A DNA stretch of 64,000 bases from Oscillospiraceae bacterium (GTDB taxonomy: Bacteria; Bacillota; Clostridia; Oscillospirales; Oscillospiraceae). A program made the position numbers and the translations under genes. The notes below the pieces were generated by a model, which was not told the DNA's origin, made no database searches, and worked only from the letters and a program-made list of their open reading frames with translations. The stretch's first letter is position 1. Each line of letters begins with the position of its first letter. Below, piece after piece: positions 9,674-17,396 of the stretch. The stretch spans positions 1 through 64,000 of the forward strand of contig SVMD01000013.1 in the NCBI GenBank assembly GCA_015067615.1, written 5' to 3'.

Positions 9674-9702
9674 TTGACAGGGGGAAGTTTATTCATTATA
9701 CT
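9674..9702 (+). promoter_or_regulatory. Consensus promoter of the rsgA leader
   Basis: A perfect TTGACA and a TATACT are separated by 17 bp. Transcription would start near 9709, giving a leader of about 460 nt before rsgA. Confidence 0.8.
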
Positions 9703-9745
9703 GATGTTATCACTGCCCCCTGAGGGCAAAGAAAGGAGAAAAAAT

Positions 9746-9775
9746 ATGATTGCTCGTGAGGTCGTTTCCGGCTAA
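9746..9775 (+). CDS. Nine-residue leader peptide MIAREVVSG
   Basis: A short ORF of nine codons follows AAAGGAG at good spacing, about 37 nt after the predicted transcription start. Its stop codon falls on the first bases of a long RNA pairing arm (9774-9790). This arrangement is typical of ribosome-sensing leaders in front of translation-related and antibiotic-response genes in Gram-positive bacteria. No function is claimed for the peptide itself; the evidence is position, ribosome binding site and overlap with the folding RNA. Confidence 0.6.
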   Translation: MIAREVVSG

Positions 9776-9924
9776 CTGAATATGGGCGCAGGCAAAAACG
9801 CGGGGCGAAGGAGCCCTTTGTTGTCATGCGCGTTTAAGTAACCTTTCTTAATAGGGTGTGTATCCGCAGGAACAGCCGTCAGAAGGGCTGCTTTGCTGCG
9901 GTATTTTTGCGCCCATTTTCAGTT
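9774..9924 (+). promoter_or_regulatory. Attenuator-like RNA in the rsgA leader
   Basis: A hairpin CCGCAG(9864-9869)...CTGCGG(9896-9901), with inner stem CAGCC/GGCTG, is followed by TATTTTT, a plausible terminator. The arm at 9774-9790 pairs with 9908-9924 over 17 bp with one mismatch. The nearby GCAAAAA (9792-9798) can pair with the terminator U-tract and GC (9904-9910). These pairings would form an antiterminator. A second mini-ORF (ATG CGC GTT TAA, 9826-9837) with AAGGAG upstream lies inside. Confidence 0.6.
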
Positions 9925-9935
9925 GGCTTTAATTT

Positions 9936-10097
9936 GGCACCTCTAAAAACTCTCCCTTTGCGATTTGGCCGGATCTTTTGCCCCAACTCTGCGCCATGAA
10001 AATCCCGCAATACACAAAGTATTCCGGAATTTCCATGTCTTGATTAGGTGCAAAATCTCTCGTCCAAATCATCAAAAAAGAGTTTTTAAAGGATGCC
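9936..10097. repeat. 160-bp imperfect palindrome (foldback, MITE-like)
   Basis: Two arms of about 78 bp are inverted copies around an ACAAA apex near 10015-10019. The outer ends read GGCACCTCTAAAAACTCT and, inverted, GGCATCCTTTAAAAACTCT. The inner arms read CATGAAAATCCCGCAATAC and, inverted, CATGGAAATTCCGGAATAC. No flanking target duplication is obvious. It lies between the attenuator and rsgA and would fold into one long hairpin in the transcript. Confidence 0.65.
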
Positions 10098-10169
10098 TGT
10101 GGAAGGAGTGGTGTTTTATGAGAATTAATACAACCGTCCGTCAAACATCTGAAAATGGAGGAAATCACA

Positions 10170-11183
10170 TTGACTATTTACGATTATGGCTATACAGGAG
10201 AACAGTCCGGCACCATGGCCCGGATTACGTCCGTTCACCGGGAGCGCTACGGCATCGCAGGTAGCTTCGGCGAAAGCTATGCCCGGCTGAAAACAAAGGA
10301 ATACTATCAGGAGGGCGAAATGTTCCCCACTGTGGGAGATTTTGTGACCATCGATTACATCGAAAACGGCGACAGCCGGATTCTCTCTACACTGCCCCGG
10401 AAAACCCTTTTCACCCGCCGGGAGCCCGGACCCATCCCCAGGGAGCAGGCGGTGGCGGCCAATTTTGATTATGTGTTTATCATGCAGTCGCTGAATCTGA
10501 ACTTTAACCCCAAGCGGCTGGAGCGGTATCTGACCCTTGCCTGGCAGTCCGGGGCCACGCCGGTGATATTGCTCACCAAGGCGGACCTTACGGAGGACTA
10601 CTGGGACTATCTGACCGCTGTGGAGCGGGTGGCAGCCGGGGTAAACACCCATGTGGTCAGCGCCCATACCGGCTATGGCATGAATCGGCTGAATGCCTAT
10701 TTGCAGCCGGGAAAGACAGTGGTGTTCCTGGGCTCCTCCGGTGTGGGCAAGTCCAGCCTGGTCAATGCCCTGGCAGGAGAAAATATTATGAATGTCAGCG
10801 CTATCCGGGAGGAGGACTCCCGGGGACGCCATACCACCACCCACCGGCAGCTGATAAAACTGGAAAACGGCGTGATGATCATCGACACCCCCGGTATGCG
10901 GGAACTGGGCATGTGGGAGGCATCGGAGGGCCTTGCAGATGCTTTTGCCGATGTGGAACAATATCTGGGCAGGTGCCGCTTCTCCGACTGCAAACACGAA
11001 ACAGAGCCCGGCTGCGCCGTGAAAGCAGCCATCGCCGCAGGAGAACTGGACATACAGCGCTGGGAAAGCTACCGGAAGCTGAAAGAGGAAGCGATTGACA
11101 AAGCGGAGATGCTCCGCCGCAAAAACGAGTGGCACAAAAGCCTGCGTAAAGGTGAGAAGCTGAAGAAAAAGGAGATTTGGTGA
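10170..11183 (+). CDS. rsgA: Small ribosomal subunit biogenesis GTPase RsgA
   Basis: RsgA is a circularly permuted GTPase that helps mature the 30S subunit. The order is an N-terminal OB fold, then the permuted G motifs: TKAD near residue 136, G1 GSSGVGKS at about 188-195, the T-rich switch with RHTTTHRQ, and DTPG. A C-terminal zinc motif contains CRFSDCKHETEPGC. A perfect GGAGGA lies 7 bp before a TTG at 10170, whereas the in-frame ATG at 10155 has no ribosome binding site, so TTG is chosen (337 residues). It begins a three-gene operon after an attenuator-like leader. Confidence 0.93.
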   Translation: MTIYDYGYTGEQSGTMARITSVHRERYGIAGSFGESYARLKTKEYYQEGEMFPTVGDFVTIDYIENGDSRILSTLPRKTLFTRREPGPIPREQAVAANFDYVFIMQSLNLNFNPKRLERYLTLAWQSGATPVILLTKADLTEDYWDYLTAVERVAAGVNTHVVSAHTGYGMNRLNAYLQPGKTVVFLGSSGVGKSSLVNALAGENIMNVSAIREEDSRGRHTTTHRQLIKLENGVMIIDTPGMRELGMWEASEGLADAFADVEQYLGRCRFSDCKHETEPGCAVKAAIAAGELDIQRWESYRKLKEEAIDKAEMLRRKNEWHKSLRKGEKLKKKEIW

Positions 11184-11184
11184 C

Positions 11185-11895
11185 ATGAATCGTTATCAGA
11201 ATATGCTCTGCGTTATGGAGGATAATGCTCATTTGATCAGCATGGTCCCGGTTGAAGAATTACTTCGCTTTGGTTATGAAATTGGACTGAAACCGGGAAT
11301 GAAAGTAATGGATCTCTGCTGCGGTTACGGAACGGTGCTGAAGATCTGGCGGGAAAACTTTGGAATTCAGGGAGTTGGCGTTGACCGGGAAAAGGGCTTT
11401 CTGGAGATCGGCGCAGAACGCATGGAAAAGCATGGCATTGAGGGTGTTCTGCTGATTCACGAGGATGTGACGAAGTATCAAGATGAAACCCAATACGATG
11501 TGGTTATTTGCAGCGAAACCATCGACAGTATTGAAAACACCTTTTTACTGGGTAAAAAGTTCCTGAAGCCCGGCGGTATCCTCTGCTATCAAAAGCTGTA
11601 TGCCAGGGTGAGCGATCCTCCGCAGAAGCTGAAAGATTTTGACGGTGAGGTTCTGCCGCTCTCGACATTGAATCGCCGGTTTAACGCTCTGGGCTGGTAT
11701 ATGATCGCCATGGCCAGCGATACGCCCGGAATGTGGGAGCATTATGTTGTGAACTGGTGTGGAAAACGGAATTGGGAAGAAGGCGCCAGTCCTGAATGGA
11801 TCAAAACCTGGGAAGATATGTACTTTGATTATCGAAGACAGTATGAAGGGCAGGCAATGTTTGGTCTGCGGGAAATTAAGGAGATTGTAAAATGA
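11185..11895 (+). CDS. Class I SAM-dependent methyltransferase
   Basis: The 236-residue protein has the Rossmann-type SAM-binding motif I VMDLCCGYG at residues 41-49, an acidic strand 2 end (GVDRE), and motif VVICSETIDS. The substrate cannot be inferred; small-molecule methyltransferases and RNA-modifying enzymes share these features. Its ATG is one base after the rsgA stop, with AAGGAG inside the rsgA end, so the two are co-transcribed and probably translationally coupled. It overlaps the following acetyltransferase by four bases. Confidence 0.83.
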   Translation: MNRYQNMLCVMEDNAHLISMVPVEELLRFGYEIGLKPGMKVMDLCCGYGTVLKIWRENFGIQGVGVDREKGFLEIGAERMEKHGIEGVLLIHEDVTKYQDETQYDVVICSETIDSIENTFLLGKKFLKPGGILCYQKLYARVSDPPQKLKDFDGEVLPLSTLNRRFNALGWYMIAMASDTPGMWEHYVVNWCGKRNWEEGASPEWIKTWEDMYFDYRRQYEGQAMFGLREIKEIVK

Positions 11896-12434
11896 GAACT
11901 ATTCAGTCCATGGAAGAAAAATACCTGCTGCCCAGCCTGGAGCTGGTGGAGCAGGTGTTCACGGATCACGAAAGCGCCGGGGAAGGAAAGCTTGTCCGCA
12001 GTCTGGTGGAGGAGATCCGCAGCAAGAAATATTATTTGCCGGAGCTGGAGCTGATCATGGTGGAGGATAGGGAAGTCATCGGCTACGTCATGTTCTCCCG
12101 GTTCCATCTGGAAGGGAAGTACGAAGATGAACTGCTGATCCTGACCCCGGCGGCGGTGAAAACCCAATGTCAGCGGCAGCATATCTCCAAAGCCCTTATC
12201 GAGTACGGCTTTGAAAAGGCAAAGGCGCTGGGCTACAAGGCGGTGATCGTGGAGGGCAACCCCATGAATTACCGCAGCCGGGGTTTCGTGACATCTGCCG
12301 ACTATGGCATTGTCCCGGGTCCGAAGCTGCATCTGCCCGCTATCGAATGCCTGATGGTGAAGGAGCTGGTTCCCGGGTCATTGGAGTATATCCGGGGCAC
12401 CGTGGACTATTCCATGTATAAAACCCTGACATAA
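11892..12434 (+). CDS. GNAT-family N-acetyltransferase
   Basis: This 180-residue protein matches the YhbS-like branch of GNAT acetyltransferases. The acetyl-CoA binding region is around RQHISKALIEYGFEKAKALG, and a PMNYRSRGF segment matches the family's C-terminal strand-turn. The acceptor substrate is unknown. It starts in an ATGA overlap with the methyltransferase and is the last gene of the rsgA operon, before a strong terminator. Being downstream of an attenuator-like leader suggests a role connected to ribosome or antibiotic stress, but that is inference. Confidence 0.82.
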   Translation: MRTIQSMEEKYLLPSLELVEQVFTDHESAGEGKLVRSLVEEIRSKKYYLPELELIMVEDREVIGYVMFSRFHLEGKYEDELLILTPAAVKTQCQRQHISKALIEYGFEKAKALGYKAVIVEGNPMNYRSRGFVTSADYGIVPGPKLHLPAIECLMVKELVPGSLEYIRGTVDYSMYKTLT

Positions 12435-12440
12435 AAAAGT

Positions 12441-12465
12441 GCCGGACCCTGTAGGGTCCGGCTTT
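12441..12465. terminator. Bidirectional terminator
   Basis: GCCGGACCCT/AGGGTCCGGC with loop GT. TTT follows on the plus strand and ACTTTTTT on the minus strand. It ends the rsgA operon and the convergent peptidase gene. Confidence 0.85.
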
Positions 12466-12469
12466 CCAA

Positions 12470-13201
12470 TTATTCCAGTTCGTCCAGGTTGAGGATGTCC
12501 CCATCCTCGGAAATCTGCTCCATCTCTCCGTCGCAGATAGCGTAGGCCTCGCCAAAGAGGAGGGTACATTCCTCATCGATACGCAGATAGCTGCCGTCGG
12601 GCAGGGCGAAGAAGCAGTTGCCCTCAGAGTCGGCAAATGTGATGTCCTCAAAGAGCCGCTGGCCGTCTAAGATGTTGTCCTTCACCTTCTGGTAATGGGG
12701 ACAGATATTGGCGTAGGTGAGGCCAAGGCCCGGAGCGAAGCGCTGAAATTCCGGGTCGCTCTCCCCCTCCTCCTCCGGCTGGATGTAGACCACCGAGGCG
12801 GCGTTCATGGAGCCGGCGCTGATGCCCATGATAATGCCCTCATAATCCTGCAGCAGCACCTCCAGACCCATCTCGTTGAAGAAGGCGTTCTGGGTGGGCA
12901 CATGGCCTCCGGCCAGAATGATAAAATCGCTGTCCATAATCAGGTCCGGGGCGAATTCCTCCGTCCAACGGTCCAGAATCTGATAGCTGGAAAAGTGGAT
13001 GCCCGCCTCAGCGAAGGCGCTGAACATGGCTGCGCCGAATTCACAGGTGGCGTCCCGGTCATCGGGGGAGGAGGCCACGAACAGACACCGGGGATGCTCC
13101 GGCAGATCCTCCCGGATCCGGTCCAGGAATTCATTCTGGGGGTTTAAGACAGCCCGGTCCGCACCGTCAATACAGGGGCTGCTGGTTAAGTAAACGATCA
13201 T
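12470..13201 (-). CDS. Peptidase family S51 (dipeptidase E / cyanophycinase-like)
   Basis: The protein has the S51 nucleophile motif GISAGSMN, with the catalytic Ser at about residue 128, and a downstream NICPHYQ supplying the likely His. S51 enzymes cleave Asp-containing dipeptides or cyanophycin; which applies is not clear. The start is placed at the ATG preceded by AAGGAGGT, giving 243 residues; a longer reading of 262 residues has no good ribosome binding site. It lies alone between two terminators and an AI-2E family gene reading the other way. Confidence 0.82.
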   Translation of the reverse strand: MIVYLTSSPCIDGADRAVLNPQNEFLDRIREDLPEHPRCLFVASSPDDRDATCEFGAAMFSAFAEAGIHFSSYQILDRWTEEFAPDLIMDSDFIILAGGHVPTQNAFFNEMGLEVLLQDYEGIIMGISAGSMNAASVVYIQPEEEGESDPEFQRFAPGLGLTYANICPHYQKVKDNILDGQRLFEDITFADSEGNCFFALPDGSYLRIDEECTLLFGEAYAICDGEMEQISEDGDILNLDELE

Positions 13202-13311
13202 AAGGATACCTCCTTCGTACATTTCTGTCATGATAGCACCGGGAAATCCTTTTTTCAAGTGCTGTCTCCGTGAACAACCTGTAAATTATTGGATAACTTT
13301 CTGCGATTGGC

Positions 13312-13341
13312 TTGAAAAAACACCCCGGGGTATACTATAAT
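13312..13341 (+). promoter_or_regulatory. Promoter of the AI-2E family gene
   Basis: TTGAAA and TATAAT are separated by 18 bp, 32 bp before the chosen ATG. Confidence 0.6.
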
Positions 13342-13373
13342 CCATTTATCCGATAAAATAGGGGAGAATGGGT

Positions 13374-14498
13374 ATGAAACTGACCTGGAAAGACTGCCTG
13401 AAGGTGGGCGTCAGTGTTTTTGTGCTGTATCTGGCGATACATTACTGGCAGAGTGCTGCGAATTTTGTGGCTACGCTCTTTGGAGCGGCGCTGCCGCTGA
13501 TCGTCGGCGGTATCGTGGCCTATCTGGTGAATATTCTGATGGATAACTATGAGCGCCGCTGGAAGGATAACCCGAAAAAGCCCTGGCTGGGCAAGCTCCG
13601 CCGCCCGGTGTGCATGCTGCTGGCGTTTCTGACCCTGGTTGCCATTGTGGTGTTCATCTGCGTGCTGATTATCCCCCAGCTGGGAGAATGCTTCGGGGTC
13701 ATTTTGGCTGAACTGCCTGGATTTATGGAGGATGCGGTGGCCCTGGCCCAGGACTGGAATCTGTTCACCCCGGAGGTGCTGGCCTCCCTGGAGAGTATCG
13801 ACTGGAATGCCCAGATCAGCAAGCTTCTGGGCTTCGTCACCTCCGGCATCGGCGATGTGGTGGGCGTTGTGGTGTCCGCTGTCAGCTCCATTTTCTCCTT
13901 CCTGGTCACGGCGCTGCTGAGCATCATTTTCGCCATCTACCTGCTCTCCGGCAAGGAGCAGCTGGCAGCTCAGGCAGACCGCCTTGCAAAGCGGTATCTG
14001 CCCAATTCCATTTACAGCAAGCTGTGCTATTTCCTGAACATTCTGGATGACTGCTTCCACCGCTATATCGTGGGTCAGTGTACCGAGGCCCTGATTCTGG
14101 GCGGCCTGTGTTCCATCGGCATGGCGATCCTGGGACTGCCCTATGCCCTGATGGTGGGCGCTCTGGTGGCCTTCACCGCCCTGATCCCCGTGGCAGGCGC
14201 CTATATCGGCGCGGGCGTGGGCGCCTTCATGATCCTGACGGTGGATCCCATTCAGGCGGTGATCTTCCTGGTGTTCCTGGTGGTATTGCAGCAGCTGGAG
14301 GGCAATCTGATCTACCCCAAGGTGGTGGGCTCCTCCATGGGCCTGCCGGGCATCTGGGTCCTGGCGGCGGTGACCATCGGCGGCGGCCTGGCGGGCATCG
14401 TGGGTATGCTCCTGGGTGTCCCCCTGGCAGCGGTTGCCTATCGGATCATCAAGGATGATGTGGTGAAGCACGGAAAGCTGAACCGGACAGAGGAATAA
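13374..14498 (+). CDS. AI-2E family transporter
   Basis: The protein has about seven to eight membrane helices, with the conserved C-terminal half typical of the family (GQCTEALILGGL, LIPVAGAYIGAG, GNLIYPKVVGSSMGLP). Members include AI-2 exporters, Na+/H+ antiporters and others, so the substrate is not assigned. GGGGAG is 8 bp before the ATG at 13374 but only 2 bp before an ATG at 13368, so the former is used (374 residues). It has its own promoter and a terminator. Confidence 0.87.
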   Translation: MKLTWKDCLKVGVSVFVLYLAIHYWQSAANFVATLFGAALPLIVGGIVAYLVNILMDNYERRWKDNPKKPWLGKLRRPVCMLLAFLTLVAIVVFICVLIIPQLGECFGVILAELPGFMEDAVALAQDWNLFTPEVLASLESIDWNAQISKLLGFVTSGIGDVVGVVVSAVSSIFSFLVTALLSIIFAIYLLSGKEQLAAQADRLAKRYLPNSIYSKLCYFLNILDDCFHRYIVGQCTEALILGGLCSIGMAILGLPYALMVGALVAFTALIPVAGAYIGAGVGAFMILTVDPIQAVIFLVFLVVLQQLEGNLIYPKVVGSSMGLPGIWVLAAVTIGGGLAGIVGMLLGVPLAAVAYRIIKDDVVKHGKLNRTEE

Positions 14499-14505
14499 AA
14501 CGTAA

Positions 14506-14530
14506 GGGTAGGCCCTGGGCCTGCCCTTTT
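14506..14530 (+). terminator. Terminator after the AI-2E family gene
   Basis: GGGTAGGCCC/GGGCCTGCCC hairpin followed by TTTTCT. Confidence 0.8.
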
Positions 14531-14557
14531 CTGTAACCCTATTCGGTATTCGTATGT

Positions 14558-14738
14558 AAATTATCGTTTACAAAAGCTTCCCCCTGGGGGGAAGCTGGCA
14601 CCGCGTAAGCGGTGACTGATGAGGGGACTCCCATACGATGACTGGAAATGCAACGGTTTTCCTACCGCTGTCCCCTCATCCGCCCCCTTCGGGGGCACCT
14701 TCCCCCCAGGGGGAAGGTATTACGCTAAACGATAATTT
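14558..14738. repeat. Interspersed repeat with TTATCGTTTA inverted ends, copy A
   Basis: The left end AAATTATCGTTTA and right end TAAACGATAATTT are perfect inverted repeats. Inside are inverted CTTCCCCCTGGGG-type segments. The element shares its ends and internal layout with 17154-17340 and 26400-26573. It lies between convergent genes and carries no ORF. Confidence 0.75.
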
Positions 14739-14751
14739 AGCGCAGCGATCA

Positions 14752-14782
14752 GAAAAAAGTCCCGCACCGAATGGTGCGGGAT
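14752..14782 (-). terminator. Terminator of the hprK-rluA operon
   Basis: ATCCCGCACC/GGTGCGGGAC hairpin followed by TTTTTT on the minus strand. Confidence 0.85.
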
Positions 14783-14787
14783 TTTTC

Positions 14788-15753
14788 TCAGATTTTCGTG
14801 CCGGGGAAGTATTCTTCCACAAAGTCAACGCTTTCCACCTGGAAGGACTTGCCGTTCAGGTAGGCAAGGCTTCCTGCGTCAGTTGAAAAGTCGAAGGTCA
14901 GCTTGTAGGAGTACAGGGCCTGGTAGTTCCGGTCGAAGCGCTTGTCCAGCTTGCCGTATTTGCCGTCGCCCAGAAGGGGATGGCCAGCGTGGGCGAATTG
15001 GGCGCGGATCTGATGGGTCCGGCCGGTGATCAGCTCGCATTCCACCAGCGTCAGACCGTTTTTGGACACGATGGTCTTATAATTGGTCTGGCAGGATTTG
15101 CTGCCCGCCTGGGGGGTGTCCGTGACGAAGACCCGGTTTTTCTTGGCATCCTTAAAGAGGTACCCTTTCAGACTGCCGTCCCTGGGCTTCGGTGTGCCCT
15201 CCACGATGGCTAAATACCGCTTGTCCATCTCCCGGTCCTTGATCTTCTGGTTCAGCACCCGCAGGGCTTCGGCGGTTTTGGCGGCGATAACGATGCCGCC
15301 GGTGTTCCGGTCGATCCGGTTGCACAGCGCGGGGGTGAAGGCGTTTTCCTCCCGGGGCCGCCATTCCTTTTTCTGATACAGGTAGGACTGGATGTGGTCG
15401 ATGAGGGTCCGACCGTATTCCGCACCGTCGTGGGGATGGACTGCCAGACCCGGCCGCTTGTCCACCAGCAGGATGTGTTCATCCTCGTAGACAATGTTCA
15501 GCTTGGGATTTGCCACCGTCAGGTAGGCGTTGTCCTCCCGGGGCTTGTCGAAAAACTCATCGTTGATGTAAAGCTGCAATACATCTCCGGTATTTAAGCG
15601 GGTGTCCCGCTCGATGCGTTTTCCGTTACATTTGATCCGCTTCAGACGGATATATTTCTGGGCCAGAGAGGCAGGCAGCAGGGGTACGGCTTTGGCCAGA
15701 AACCGGTCCAGCCGCTGGCCCGCGTCATTGGGGCCGATGGTAAATTCCTTCAT
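14788..15753 (-). CDS. RluA-family pseudouridine synthase
   Basis: An N-terminal S4 RNA-binding domain (about 12-75) precedes a RluA-type catalytic domain. The catalytic Asp lies in NRIDRNTGG, a variant of the usual HRLDxxTSG. The GRTHQIRAQFAHAGHPLLGD segment is canonical. It isomerises uridine in rRNA or tRNA, but the exact site (RluD-, RluC-like) is not assigned. Its ATG overlaps the hprK stop (TGATG), so the two are coupled. A strong terminator follows. Length 321 residues is normal. Confidence 0.9.
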   Translation of the reverse strand: MKEFTIGPNDAGQRLDRFLAKAVPLLPASLAQKYIRLKRIKCNGKRIERDTRLNTGDVLQLYINDEFFDKPREDNAYLTVANPKLNIVYEDEHILLVDKRPGLAVHPHDGAEYGRTLIDHIQSYLYQKKEWRPREENAFTPALCNRIDRNTGGIVIAAKTAEALRVLNQKIKDREMDKRYLAIVEGTPKPRDGSLKGYLFKDAKKNRVFVTDTPQAGSKSCQTNYKTIVSKNGLTLVECELITGRTHQIRAQFAHAGHPLLGDGKYGKLDKRFDRNYQALYSYKLTFDFSTDAGSLAYLNGKSFQVESVDFVEEYFPGTKI

Positions 15754-16697
15754 CAGATCCCTCCGGTGGTCTGGTCAAAATGGCGGTTGATCTGCTCGGT
15801 GAACTCCACGGCGGCGTTGTATCCGATGCGCCGCTGGCGGTTGTTCATGGCAGCAACCTCGATGATCATGGCGAGGTTTCGGCCCGGGGTGATGGGAATG
15901 GTGTACATGGGCACATTCACTCCCAGAATTTCGGTGTAATGCTCCTCAAGGCCCAACCGGTCGTAGTTTTCGTGAGTATTCCAGGGCACAATATTGACCA
16001 CCAGATTGATCTCGTTGTCCTTCTTGATGGCGCCGATGCCGAAGAGCTTGGCCACGTTGATGATACCGATGCCGCGCAGCTCAATGTAATTCCGGATCAG
16101 CTCCGGGGAGGTGCCCAGCAGGGAATTGGCGGAGACCTTCTTGATTTCCACAGCATCGTCGGCGATGAGACGGTGGCCCCGCTTCACCAGTTCCAGGGCG
16201 GCCTCACTCTTACCGATGCCGCTTTCACCGATGATCAGAACGCCCTCGCCGTAGGCCTCCACCAGAACACCGTGCCGGGAAATCCGGGGGGCCAGGGCGT
16301 CTTTAAGGAAGGTGATGATGCCGGAGGTGATGGTGCTGGTCCGTTCCTTTGTGCTGAGCAGGGTGATATTGTGCTTTTGCGCCATGGCCAGCAGCTGGTC
16401 GTCGGGCTGGATGCCCCGGGCGATGAGCATGGCGGGGAATTTGTAGGAGAACAGCCGGTCGTAGACCCGGTTCCGCTCCGCCTCGGACTGCTTGGCCATG
16501 TAGCTCATCTCCACATTGCCCATGACCTGCAGACGCATGGGCTCGTAGTGGTCGAAGAAGCCGGTGAGCTGAAGGCCGGGCCGGGCCACGTCTTCCACCG
16601 TCAGCCGGATGGAGGCATAGTCCGTAGCCTCATGAAGGATGGTCAGATTGAATTCCGCTACCAGGGTGCTTAAGGGGACGGAATAGGTATCGATCAT
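15753..16697 (-). CDS. hprK: HPr kinase/phosphorylase
   Basis: HprK phosphorylates HPr on Ser46 and reverses this, the central switch of carbon catabolite repression in Firmicutes. The Walker A motif GESGIGKS is at about 157-164, and the family signature ELRGIGIINVAKLFGIGAI is intact. GAGGTG precedes an ATG at 16697 by 6 bp; a GTG three codons earlier overlaps this ribosome binding site and is less likely. The protein is then 314 residues. It is the first gene of a two-gene operon with the pseudouridine synthase. Confidence 0.95.
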   Translation of the reverse strand: MIDTYSVPLSTLVAEFNLTILHEATDYASIRLTVEDVARPGLQLTGFFDHYEPMRLQVMGNVEMSYMAKQSEAERNRVYDRLFSYKFPAMLIARGIQPDDQLLAMAQKHNITLLSTKERTSTITSGIITFLKDALAPRISRHGVLVEAYGEGVLIIGESGIGKSEAALELVKRGHRLIADDAVEIKKVSANSLLGTSPELIRNYIELRGIGIINVAKLFGIGAIKKDNEINLVVNIVPWNTHENYDRLGLEEHYTEILGVNVPMYTIPITPGRNLAMIIEVAAMNNRQRRIGYNAAVEFTEQINRHFDQTTGGI

Positions 16698-16796
16698 GGG
16701 TTTCACCTCGTATCAAGTGTTTCTGATATTATACCTGTGGCCCGGAGGAATATCAACCGGAAAATAAAAAAACTTTGATTTTTTGCAAAAAAGTGC

Positions 16797-16825
16797 TTGC
16801 ATTTTAAGGCAAAGTCTGTTATCAT
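16797..16825 (+). promoter_or_regulatory. rpmB promoter
   Basis: TTGCAT and TATCAT are separated by 17 bp, followed by a short hairpin GCGCC/GGCGC (16832-16848) in the 5' leader. Confidence 0.6.
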
Positions 16826-16883
16826 AGTCAAGCGCCTGTGAAGGGCGCACTATGAAGTGATTCCAGATAGGAGGTGCAATGAA

Positions 16884-17072
16884 ATGGCTAAGTGTGATTT
16901 TTGCGGCAAGGGCGTGACCTTTGGTATCAAGGTTTCCCACTCCCACAGACGTTCCAACCGTGCATGGAAGCCCAACGTCAAGCGCGTCAAGGCTGTCGTT
17001 AACGGTACTCCCTGCCATGTGTACGCTTGTACCAGATGCCTCCGTTCCAATAAGGTCGAGCGTGCGGTCTAA
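16884..17072 (+). CDS. rpmB: 50S ribosomal protein L28
   Basis: The 62-residue protein is an L28 of the zinc-binding type, with Cys pairs CDFC near residue 4 and CTRC near residue 49. It is part of the large ribosomal subunit. The start ATG has AGGAGGTG 7 bp upstream; reading frames extending upstream are not supported. The gene has its own promoter and terminator. Assignment is secure. Confidence 0.96.
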   Translation: MAKCDFCGKGVTFGIKVSHSHRRSNRAWKPNVKRVKAVVNGTPCHVYACTRCLRSNKVERAV

Positions 17073-17090
17073 TTCCATAAGCGACAAGAT

Positions 17091-17118
17091 AAGACAGATC
17101 TTCGGATCTGTCTTTTTT
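17091..17118 (+). terminator. rpmB terminator
   Basis: AAGACAGATC, TTCG, GATCTGTCTT followed by TTTT. Confidence 0.9.
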
Positions 17119-17153
17119 GTTTTTTGTGAGATTTATTTGGCCGTTTATCAGGG

Positions 17154-17340
17154 AAATTATCGTTTAGCGCATCAAAGCCTTCCCCTCTGGGGAAGGTGGC
17201 GCGGCGAAGCCGTGACGGAAGAGGGCCGTACATTGTTCCCAATCTACTGTATTTCGGTGCATTTTTACCTCTCCCGCCCCCTATGGGGCACCCTCCCCAA
17301 AGGGGAGGGCATTGCGGCTTACGCCGCTAAACGATGATTT
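17154..17340. repeat. Interspersed repeat with TTATCGTTTA inverted ends, copy B
   Basis: The ends AAATTATCGTTTA and TAAACGATGATTT are inverted repeats with one mismatch. The inside carries inverted CCTTCCCC/GGGGAAGG and CCTCCCC/GGGGAGG segments. It fills most of the 324-bp convergent spacer between rpmB and gpsA; no ORF is supported. Confidence 0.75.
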
Positions 17341-17350
17341 ACAGGAATAT

Positions 17351-17384
17351 GAAAAACAGCGCCCAGGGATTCCTGAGCGCTGTT
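17351..17384 (-). terminator. gpsA operon terminator
   Basis: AAACAGCGCTCAGG/CCTGGGCGCTGTTT hairpin followed by TTTC on the minus strand, just past the gpsA stop. Confidence 0.8.
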
Positions 17385-17396
17385 TGCATATGCTTT

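Noticed and set aside
10125-11186. Antisense ORF opposite rsgA (353 codons)
   Set aside because: Shadow of rsgA; no ribosome binding site or family features.
12695-13147. Plus-strand ORF opposite the S51 peptidase
   Set aside because: Shadow frame; the minus-strand gene has the catalytic motif and ribosome binding site.
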